Source of the DNA: Margaritifera margaritifera
Taxonomy: Eukaryota > Mollusca > Bivalvia > Unionida > Margaritiferidae
NCBI GenBank assembly: GCA_029931535.1
Contig: JAQPZY010001178.1
Location: 1 to 64,000 of the forward strand
DNA: 64,000 nucleotides
Direction of reading: 5' to 3'
Part shown: one piece after another, positions 35,001-47,000 of the stretch
Layout: each line of letters starts with the position of its first letter
How positions within the stretch are numbered: position 1 is the stretch's first letter
Notes under the pieces: model-generated
What the model saw: only the letters and a program-made list of their open reading frames with translations
What the model was told of the DNA's origin: nothing
Database searches by the model: none
Made by a program: the position numbers and the translations under genes

Positions 35001-38000
35001 GTAATATTATGAAGCACAGTAAAACAGCAATTACCAGGATACTGATTAAATGGATTATTTACTTGTGGACTAACACTATGTCCCAGAAAAATATTTACTG
35101 ATTACAGTATGTATCTAAATGAAACTAATTCGCTGATCAAGCTGCCAACAAAGGAAAGGGTAACAAAATCAGGAATAAGCAGAATCAAATATAATCTCAT
35201 ACCATTATAATTACAATGGTATTATGACAAACTCAGTTATATTTTTTAAGTAAAAATAATTTGGAGAGAGGGAAGGAGAGAGTGAGATACAAAGAAAGAA
35301 AATTTATTCTTGCACACCATTATCGTTAAGTGAGAACCCTTATGACAATATGTAATTTTTCATACATAAATCCCAGGCTAGTCAGGTGTGATTAAAGACT
35401 CATAATGGACTGATCAAAATCGTTCTGTTGTCCAAGCCTAGGTAATTAACTGTTAATCAGCAATCAATGGTGACTTAACAGGTGATCAGAGTTAATCACC
35501 TAATGTCACAGGCATGAATAGAATCTACAGTACCGGTAAATCAGTCAAGTTTACCCTGATCAAAGCCTTTTGACACCTATGTTCATATGTAACTTTTGAT
35601 CGTGAATTTGAGTATTTCATTAGAGTAACTTAATAGTATTTTTTGTTGTTTCTGATTTTTCTGCTCTTAAACATGTACAATCTAAAAAAAAAATTAATAT
35701 TTACTTGATTAGTGATACATATACAGTCCGACTTATGATTCTCAGGCACATTTAATGTAAATATTTCCTTTCACAGTTCTACCAATTATCCAGACTAAAT
35801 CTGTGTCTCCCCCATGGGTAAAGATAGATTTCATTAGGATAATTTGCATGTTACTATATACATCTATTGTTGTCAACACTTGGTGTAAATCACACTGACA
35901 TTTTGAACTCAGAGATCCAGTATACATGTTCTTTTAGCAAGATGCCTCTGGTGAATCTCATGAGTGCTAGTGGTAGTAGATAGTATGGCTTGAAATAAAC
36001 ATAATTTTTATTGACAATTTACTAAGATATGCCTAACACCTTAGACTAAGTGATACCCTTATCAGAGTCCAGACCATGTTTACATGGTAATGATGAATAG
36101 GCAGGATATGACATGCAAGTCAGCATTGTTTTCTTTGATGTGTATTGTAAATAAACTGATAGGCACAATTAACTCAATCAGATAGCAGAGATAGGTTGCA
36201 TTTCAGAACAGTTGGAACAACAGGAGTGTATTATTTGGGTGTATAGGTAGAAGAAAGAGAAGTTCCAAGCCTGTCTAGTACTCAAATTCTGGACATCCGA
36301 GAAAGTTAGATGGGTGTGTAATATGCTGGGACATTTGTGAACATAACCCAGAAATGACTTTTGTGAATGGGGTAATACTACTCAGATGGTATTTTCAGCT
36401 TTAATTAGAGTAACAAACAGCATAAATATCATTAAATTATGAGCTGATAGTTATCAAAACCTGTCAAAAATAATTTACTAACACACATTTTGGAGACAGG
36501 CTCAGATTCAGTGCATGTCTGTCTCACATTAGTGGCATTGCTTTGAACACTTGTAATGCTTGTCAAAGCATCATATGGGATTGTAACTGGTAATTAAACT
36601 TCTCATTAGACATTTACCTTAGGATCAGGTACTAATTCCAGGTTTTGGTGACCCTTTGTTCAATTATAAGTGTGATGAAAGCATTCAGTTTACAGGATTG
36701 AAACAGCTGTATACAGTAGAGATGGAAAGAAGAGGGGGGGGCACAGAAAGGTGACAGAGAGGCAGCATGGCATTGGAAACAAGGTCCCAAATAGAAAATG
36801 GTCTTAAAAGGGGCAACATGGCACACAAGATAAAAGGGATGGTGCTGTGCCATTATAAAAATGGCATGGGTAAACACTAAATCTGTGTTTCTGCCATTCT
36901 GTTTGATTTGAACACTGTCTTCTAGACATAAAGATGTCTTTTAAAGGATTTGTCTCCTCCTCCATTTTTGACAGAGTTATGAGCCTTGTCAGTCAATTTT
37001 AGATCATCACATTAGAGGTTGCCTGCTAGAGCCCCATTATACTTTGAGAATGTTAATGTCCTCTGCCTTTCTTGACATTTTGATTCAATGCAGGATCCTT
37101 TGTGAGTCATTTTGTCAGTGGAAGATTCATTAACCATATTTTTCAATCTTGTGCAGGTACTTTAAATGATTTTCTTATTATCTGACATTTTTTAGGTTGA
37201 GCTCGTACCAGTTATTTTAGAATTTCTGACTAGGAAAAAAACGAGAGATGCATTTTTTTGTCCCTTTTTTAGCATTTATTGACCTGTCAGTTTGACCTTT
37301 CAGTGAAATATCAATGATGGGCCAAGTCTAATAACTATCCCAATTAAAGTCTAACAGACTAGCCATGTTGGTGAGTCTGTAATACCACATTGACAAAACT
37401 GCATTTACTTTATCTGATGCGTGGAGCAGGTGAACAAACTTACTGATAGAAATGCTACTGTAATTGACACTTTTTTCTTCTCTTTCAGTCACAGAAACGA
37501 TTACAGTGACAGTCTTTTGCTTATCTACTCTAATACCTACAAAACTGCAGCTTTTACTTTCCTGGTCATGGCAACACTAAGTGGGATTCGTGGTAGACAA
37601 GACTTTATGGACAGGAACAAAGCTAGCCAGTTTAGAAGTAAAATACATGCAAATGTAAGTATTCATAAACAAGTATAAATATCATTATTCCCACTTCACT
37701 CTTAAATTCAAGTGTTGTAATATAGCACTCCCTCTACTCCCTCTGTATATATTTCTGATCAGGTTTTGACCAGACTTGGAATATATGCTTATGTCATCAA
37801 GATATCCAATGAATTTGATAAGAGCAAGATCCATTCATATTAATGAGGTGATCTTGCGTCTGATTGGCTGAGCTTGTTACCTCTCTGGAGTCCTTAATTC
37901 TAATCTGATTTTTGTCAAACTCTGAATACATGCTTATATCATTTAGATCCCAGATAAATTCAATAATGAGTGTGATACACTCATATTAATGAGGTGATCT

Positions 38001-41000
38001 TGCATCAGATTGGTTGAGGTTGTTATCATTTTGGAAGATCTGTTTTTGATCCAATTTTGATTAGACTTGGAATATGGATTTATATCATCATGATTTTGGA
38101 TGAGTTTGATAAAGAGTAAGATCCATACATATTATTGATGTGACCTCACATCTGACTGACTAAAAGCTTGTTACCACTCTGGATGTGATATTTCTGATCT
38201 GATTTTAATCAAACTTGGTACAGAGGAGCCTCGTTAATCCGGACTCCGTTTATCTGGAAACCTCACTATCCGGACAGAGTTCAACGGGAACAGATTTCCT
38301 AAACGTTATTTGCTCCGTTAATCAAGAAATCCTCATTCTGGATCTGGAAATCAAAATCGGGGACCAAAGTGTAAAATTACTATAAAACTTGCCTCGATCA
38401 TCCGGAAATAATCTGTCCAAAAATAAGAAAATTTGAAAAATTGTATATGAAAATACAGTCAGTCAGATAACACCGATTCACCTACGCAAATTTGGAGGTG
38501 TGTCAATGTATCAATCTCTGATTGGTCAAATTCTAGTGGCACATTAAAGTTATAAATTGATCACATGATCATGTGTGTGGAAAAACTTAAAGTAGTGTGA
38601 CCGTATTGTAACCAGCGATTGTATGAACAATGTCTGTTTTAGCTAGTTGCCGACGGGGGTGTTAATAATTAAATAAACACACTGGGATCAAATCGTCCAC
38701 ACTTTTTGACGTAACATATGGTTAATAAATTAAGTGTGTCTTTAAGTCTCTTTGTTGTTTACCAATTGTATGTAACAATTGCAGTTTGTTGGTGGCTGAA
38801 CAAATAAAGTGGATTGACTTAAGCTGTGGACAGTATAGGGCTTCTTTTCCGAATAAAAGGAGACGTCAATTATCGGCTCATTAGCAGCTATAACAGTTGT
38901 AAAATACGACTTATAGAAATGACTGCATTTATTACTTTACCATAACACATTTAACTGCGAGATATCAGTTTGTATTCGTTGTACTTTTTATATTATTATG
39001 GCGACACCATAAAGCAAGCGTAGACGAGTAGAGATATCGGCCAGCATAAAAAAGAAGATTTGCCAGCACAAAGAAGATCACCCAAAAGCTACCATTCAAG
39101 ATATCTACCAGCATGTTATAGCTGACTCATCCTCAGACATTGGCATGTCGACAATTGCAGATTTCATGAAAAACAAGGACAAATAGTTGTCCATACCTGC
39201 CGACTCAGCAGACCTAACTCGCGCTTGCCACGCCAAATATCAACAAGTCGATGATGCTGTATTCATGTGGTTCTCAGATATGTCGGCCCACCACATCGCC
39301 ATCAACAATGAAATGCTCATTGCCAAGGCAAAGATACTCTGAGACCAACTCTGCATCACTGACTTTGCCTATTCTTATGGTTGGCTACAATGCTTCAAGA
39401 ATCGGCAGAGCATCAAACAAAAATTGTATGAGGGAGAAGCAGTTAGTGCCGACATTAACAAAGTGCAGGCCATACAAGTGCATGTCATAATAAAGTGAAA
39501 TAAACACAATTCAATTGATGTATTCATTAATTTATTTCAACCATTATTGCATATACAGTACATTTACAGCTAGCAAATACATGTACATGTACAGTACATG
39601 TATACGGTATGATGACATCGTAAAATAAAAATCTGCGTGATTCATTTATCCGGAAAAAATCTGGAAATATTCACTGTGAACGAAGGTGTCCCGGTTTAAT
39701 GAGGCTCCTCTGTATATAGACTAATATGATCAAAATCTTGCATGAGTTTGGTAATGAGCGAGATGCAGACATATTAATGGATTGGTTTTGTATCTGATTG
39801 GCTGAACTTGTTACCACTCTAGAGACTGTATTTCTGATCCAGTTTTGAGTTAACTTAGTAAATAGACTTAAATTATAAAGATCTTAGATCAGTTATGAGC
39901 AAGATCAATATATATTGATGAGGTGATCTTGCATCTGATTGGCTGAGCTTATCAACACTTTAATGACTGTTACTGATCAGTTTGTTTATCAAATTTCGCA
40001 AAACAGGCTTATATAATTAATATATCCAATGAGTTTTATTATGAGCAAGCTCTGCACATATTAATGAAATTCAGCACAGTCAGAATAGTTCTCAATTTAT
40101 ATGCAATATAAGCAGTTTTATTTTCTTTTAACATATCCTTTCTCTCTCTCTCTCTCTCTGTAAAGCAGGGGTGCCAACCTATGGCTCACAGGCCAAATGT
40201 CGCTCAGCGTGGAACAAAATATGGCTCTTTTGTCATCCCTAAAATACACTACATTTTTTTAATTAAAATTAAAATTAATTTAAAAAATAAAAAATGCTTA
40301 ATTACTCACATCAGTTCGGTCTTTTTATCACTTTCTTTTCTTCTCATTTTATTAATCAACATGTTTAATATCAATAATGTTAAATTGTATACTGTCAGTT
40401 ACAAAGGGGCTTTCTTATACTGGCTCTTTGTTGATCTTTTGCTCCAAATTGTGACATAGTTTGGCTCTTTAAGTATAAACAGTTGCCGACCCCTGTTCTA
40501 AAAGAAAGCATTGGAAGTAATCCATCATATTGACTATTGAGAATCAAGGTTTGGGATTACACCAAGTTCTTTCCCTTGAAAAAATATGTAACCCATACAA
40601 CCAAACAATAACAATTTAAAAATACAAGATGCTTACATTTCAGTAGAACAATTTATAAAAAAATTAGCAAAATAGTACACTTCAGGGTTTGGTTTTGGTT
40701 GGGTGTTTTAGGGCACAGCAACACAGGTATATTATTTGGTGCCAAGGCAGTTGGAAAAAAAGTGTTTTGCCCAAGGACTCACCACAGTGTTCGACATAGG
40801 GTAATCCTATGATCAGGTTTCAACTTCCACCCTTTTGGCCTCAAGTCTGGCATGCTAACCACTGAGCCACTACAACTCCTCATACCTTGGGGATTAAAAT
40901 GAATAATTTGTAATTTATAACTGAAGAAAAAGTATAAAATAGAAATGTTTTTAGTAAATTATAATTGCAGGCTAGCATAAACTATGTGCAATGTCATAAT

Positions 41001-44000
41001 TAAAAATCAGAATTTATTTATACAATTATAGATACTTGTGTGCAAGTAATTAAGTTTTTTTAATAATATTGATTTTGCTCCAGTAAGAACATATTTCTTG
41101 TAAAAAATAGTGTCTAAGTTTATAAATTTATTTGCAGAGAATTATTTTGTAAAATATTTGCCACACTTGAAATTCATAAATATTTGGAAATATGTTCAGT
41201 GAAATTGACAGTTGCTAGTATTGCCATGTTAAAGTATCTAAAATATTTGTCATATATAAGTTATCACATGTATCACGCATTCAGCTGAAAATGTTGGTCC
41301 TGCCAGTCTTCCCTTCCATTATGGTCAGCAATGTTAAAGTTTTGTGTAAAATAATTTTTTAGCACTAGTTACTGTATTCAGCTGAAAAGTTGCTGTATTC
41401 AGCTGAAAATGTTGGACTTGCCTCTCTTGCTTTCTTAAGCATTATGGTCAGCTATGTTAAAGTTTTGTGTGAAAATTAATGACAGTCAGATACAGAGTTA
41501 TAATGACAAGCATATGAGTGCAGGTGAGACACCAGCTTCCATGGAGCACTTTTCTTGTATTTTGTCAAGCACAAACAATTTTATTTTACTCTTTAAAAAC
41601 ATACTTGATTCCAACTTTGTTCAAAGCTTATAAATTTGAACTGATGTTTTCTTATAATTTCATATCTAGCATTTGGAGGTTCAGAATTAAATCAGTTTCT
41701 CTGCTTATCGTTTGTATGATCAACCATGATTCATGGTAGTAAATAATATAGATACTCTGGACATTGACCTTTGATTATTTTATAATAGGTATAGTGTATA
41801 ACATGTTTTTCTTTAAGTTACTTTATATACTCACTTGTAAGCGGCTAAAACACGGTATTGGTGCTGATAAAGGAATTTTCATGTTATATGCATGAAATAG
41901 AAAAATTAAACAAGATATGAACCAATTTTAAAGATTGGTAAGCCTGGCATATACCTCTCTTACTTTCCTGAAAATTTCAAGAGGTTAGTGTAACCCATTG
42001 TTGAGATATGCATGGAAACAAGCTCTAAAAATGGCCATTTTTGAGCGTTATGTAGTCTCACTCGAAAAAAACTTGAATATAAAATAGAGAATTCTCTAAA
42101 TATCATACTGAAATTATGCATTTATTGGTCTGGTTTTATGCGGAATTCTATCCTGCAAATATTGCTTCTTGAATTAAAGAAATCGGTAAAATATTATGGA
42201 TTTTATAAGCAAAATACCGTCAGTAGAAGTTTTGTTTCAACACTGAAATTCAAACACTAATCTGTTGTTATATGCCAACATTTTGTACAAAATAACATTC
42301 ATTATAACTTTTATTGACATCTAGAACTCGACTTTATATTATAATAAGTAGTAAAACCATTTAAATCACATGGCTAGCCAAGATATTCGATTGAGAGCTT
42401 GTTCTTTGTCAAACTTTCCAGTTCTAAATTTTGTAGTGTCTGTAACCTTTACAAGTTTATATGGCAATAATTTTGTTGTTTCATTATGGAAAAGTATAAA
42501 TCCTACAAAGGCTCATGTGTATCCATGTGATGTCTAAGTTGGCCAAAATTGGTGGTGCTGTATTGTACCATTAAAAAACAGCAACTCAATAAAAAAAGTT
42601 ACAGACACTACACAAACAGGTATAAAAATGAAAGATAAAAGTATTGTTCTACTTGTCATTAAAACATTGTTTTTCTCAATAGAAAGTTCCATCTTATGTG
42701 ATGTAATGTTGCATCATCTATTTACCTCTGCAGCCAAGAGCAAAAAAGTGATGCAATAACTCTCTTGATTGAATATTGCATCATTCTTGCAGCACTGTCT
42801 GTTTGAGTAATTTACTACAAGACAATGTAACCTGAATTTCTTATCCTAGAAGAAGCTGCCTAATTACTTTTATTGTTCTTTACCATGGTACATCCCTAAG
42901 ACATGGGAAGACGACAAAAGCAAACCTCTGGGAACAACTCTGGTAAGTTTGTATTGAATGGTAAACCACACTCTTAAATTGTAGTGTCTGTAACCAATAT
43001 CCCCTTTTTATACTGTCTATGACTTTATCCCTGTTTTTTTTTTAAAAAATGAAGCCAAATTATGTTTCCTATTACAGTATTGATGTGTAAGGCTAAATTT
43101 TGACATATTGTCTGTCTGCAATTTGTAATATTTTGGTATATTTATAGTTTCTTTCATCTAGATTTCTGATAACAGGCAACATTTTCAGTGATTTCTTACA
43201 ATATGCAATTGAAACTGAGTATTTTTGCATTCCATATCATTAGACTAGTAAATTCAAACAGAAATATTATGAGAATTCAATGAGCTCAGACTTAGTATGG
43301 GATACATTGCTGATATTGTCAAATGGTTACAGACACTACTAGACATGTGAATTGACCCGACTGTTGTTTACATTATTAAGGAAAGTGTGCAATCATTGTA
43401 AATGCTAGAACATTGAATAATCATCAGGTTTTATGCTATTTCTTTTTCAATCAGATACTTTTCTTTAAGAATCTACAGGTTATTCCAGTTTGCTTATGTA
43501 TGAAAGCATATTGCGTACTCATTACAAGTATGTTTTGTAAAGTCTAAATTTCATCCGTATACATAGAGGAACAAAAATGAGAATGAAGTTGTTTGCTTTT
43601 AGGAAGCAAAGATAAGCCAGAAGAAGATGAACAGAAGATTAAAGCTAGAAGGGAGAAGACGAGGCTAAAGGTACAAGCCTGGAGAAAAAAACAGAGGGAA
43701 AATAAGGCGAAACATGAGGAGCTAAAAAGGGTTGATAGAGAAAGAAGAAAAGATGCAAGACTACTAAAAAAACAGCAATCACTTTCCGATTCAAATCTTC
43801 AACAAGAATTAAGAAGGAAAAAACGTGAAGAAATGAAAAGGTATCGCCAGAAAAAGAAAGAAAAAGCAGCCCTGGCAATATCGGTTAATAAGAGTGTTGA
43901 TTTAAGAAGTCCGAAAACTGCTGAATTAAGTAGAAAGAAGAAAGAAGCTGTGAAAAGAACCCAAGCATGGAGAATGCGTATCAAACTGAATGAAAGTATA

Positions 44001-47000
44001 CAGCAAGAGTGTATTCAGACTGATTGTGAAATAGGAAATACTGGGTCAGCCAGAGATTCACCAATGAATAAAGTGTTACCTAAAGCAACTCTGTACAGAC
44101 AATTAAAAAAGGTAAAGGAAGTATTACCAAATACCCCAAAGAGAAAAGCAGTCATCATAAGTAAATTAATTGAATCTCCATCAACATCAAAGTTTCTAAA
44201 TAGGAATATAATGATAATGACACCGGATTGCAGAAAAAAACTTGAATTGACAGATACTGTCATACAATCTGTGTCAGAGAGCATTTCAGAAGTGAAAACA
44301 AGGAAAGGGGGTGCAAAGAAACATGCATACAACATCATTTGTGACGCATTACTGAAGAAATATAAAAGACACAGACTAAAAAAGTATTTCAAAGTATCAG
44401 TGAAAGGGCAAAAACCTAGTTCTACATGGTGGGAGACGAAACAAAGAAAAAGAAGAAGGGATGCACTTAACTCTCCATTAAAGAAATCTGTGAAAGATTT
44501 TTTTCTAAGTCCAGAAATCAGTAGGGAAGTGCCTAATAAACGTGAAACTGTGAAAGTAAGAAAAGGTGGTCAAAAAGAAATACTTCAAAAACATGTGATG
44601 ACTATGACATTAGAAGAAGCCTACAAAGACTACAAGTTAAGGAACCATAGTCACAAAATAGGATTAACTTCATTTTCTAAATTGAAACCAGTGAATGTTA
44701 AAAAGGTGTCTGAAACAAGCAGAAGATCATGCTTATGCCAAAAGTGCTGTAACGTGGCCCTAAAAAGTGAGGCACTAACAAATGTAAAAAAAGCAGTGAA
44801 AGAAAATGGAGATTTGGATGAAATTTCAGTAGATAAGAAAAGCTTAAGTGATGCTACTTTTTGTAAATACGACACCAATCCAGCTATTAAATGTTTAAGA
44901 AGAGAATGCAAACAATGCGGTGTGAAATGTTTGCAGAGTTACCTTAAACCATTTGTTGAAAAGTATAGTGACAGGCAGATATCATGGCATCAATGGGAAA
45001 GTATAGAAATAGCAAAAGATGATAAAGTAAAGCGTTGCGTCTCCTGTGTGCCTAAAGAAACAGACATAAAAACATTAATTACATGCTTAGAAACTGACAT
45101 GCAAGAGTATCCAGAGCACGTTTTCAGGGCCAAATGGCAACAGCAACAGATTGGAATTTGTGTTGATTTAATTGGTGAGGGTTCTATTGGCTATGGTCAT
45201 GGACTTTAGTGAGAACTATGGGTGTGTTTTTCAAAGTGAAGTACAATCTGGATTCTTCGACAGGAACCAAGTTACAATACATCCAATCATGTGTTACTAT
45301 ACAGAAAAACAGGGAGAAAAAGAATTCAAGATAAAGCATGCCATTATTGGCATCAGTGAAGAAACCAAACATGATGCAGACTTAGCTATCACTTTTGAGA
45401 ACAAAGCTATAGAAATTCTGAAGAAGAAAGGTGTGAAAGTAGAGGAGATCCATGAGTGGACAGATGGCTGTGCTGCCCAGTATAAGGGGAAGAAAGCCTT
45501 TGCTGACATAAGTCTGAGGAAAAAGCCATCTGTAACACGAAATTATTTCGAAACATCACATGGAAAGAGTGTTTGCGATGGTCTCGGTGCGACAGTCAAG
45601 AATGCTTGCTACAGAGCTGTAATCAGCAATAGAAAGGTGATAGGTTGTGCAGAAGATGTATATCATTTCTGTACAGAGAAACTGAAAATGGAAAATACAG
45701 ATAATGAAGCTAAAACAGTTTCGAGAAGGGAGTTCATCCTTGTTAAAGATGTTGAGAGAAATAGAGAAGAAACTGATGTGCAAACACTGCAAGGTACAAG
45801 AAAATTACATGCTGTAAAGTCAGGAAGCAATGATTATGAACTGAGCATAAGAAATCTGAGCTGTTATTGTGAGCAATGCATGAAGGTTGACGGGAGATGC
45901 AACTTCAGCGAAAATGTTAATGCCTGGGAAATGAGAAAGTTAGTACTCAATAAAGATAATTTAAGTCAGAAAGGAAAACAACTTAAAGACAAGAATCCAT
46001 CAACAATAGAAAATAATGACAAGAAAAGAAAACAAGGAAGTAACCAGAAAGATCATAACTCAGCAACAAGCGAAAAGCCTAATAAGAAACGGAAGTCAAC
46101 AGAAAGACAAAACATTGTGACAAAGAAGATCAAAGTTGACAAAAAAGCACCAACCAACACAGAGAAACCAATAGAGAAATACCACCCTGGAGAATTTGTT
46201 GCTGTAGGACTTAAGCCAAAGAAGGGACCTCTAGATGTATACTTAGCAGAAGTAATAGACATTCTTCATAACGAAGTTAGACTTAAATACATGAGAAAGT
46301 CTGGCAACATGTATGTTTGGCCTGAAAAAGATGATTATTCACAAGAGGCTCTAGATGCTATCTTGTACAGGGTAAAAGCTCCACAAATAGTCAATGAAAG
46401 GGGTCATTTCAAGTTTAATGCAGCTGAATTGTCTAAGCTCAAGTCAAATCTGGAAAAAAATCATAAGCACTTCTATTTGAAATGACAATATAAAGTCAAG
46501 GTTTAATGTGTAGTGTCTGTAACCTTAAGATCAATCACATATGGGTCTGTGTTTGAGTCAGCACCTTGGGTTGAACAATACTTTAGTGACTATGATTTAT
46601 TGAACATTCATTATACTTCAATATTTTACTCTTACAAACACTATTTAGTATTAAACTTTCAAGTGCTATTTACCAGTTCATAATTTTAACACAAGTATTG
46701 GACATATACCTGTTACAATGTGGTTTTATCATTTTATTAACTAATCAACATTCATTTAATGAATAATTCTAGTCAATGTGTTCATGTTGAATTATTTTTG
46801 AAGTGAATTTTATGGAGATATGTATGGTTCTGCAGCTGTATTGAAATGCTATAGTTTTGTAGTGTCTGTAACCAATTTTATGGACAATGTACTTCTGACT
46901 CTTATGGAAGTTTGCAATACTTTTGGCCAGTATTAATGATTTTGTTTGTTTAAATATTCTTCTTGGTGTTAGATAAATGCCTAAATAAGATTATTCTATG

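Noticed and set aside
45175..45209. Mini-intron (GTGAGG to TTTAG) joining the transposase frames
   Set aside because: Only 35 bases long, it would remove the conserved MDF and does not restore the correct frame.
45195..45210. Programmed +1 frameshift at CTT TAG
   Set aside because: The context resembles known +1 sites, but shifting there would skip the conserved Met-Asp-Phe before SENY, so the break must be upstream.
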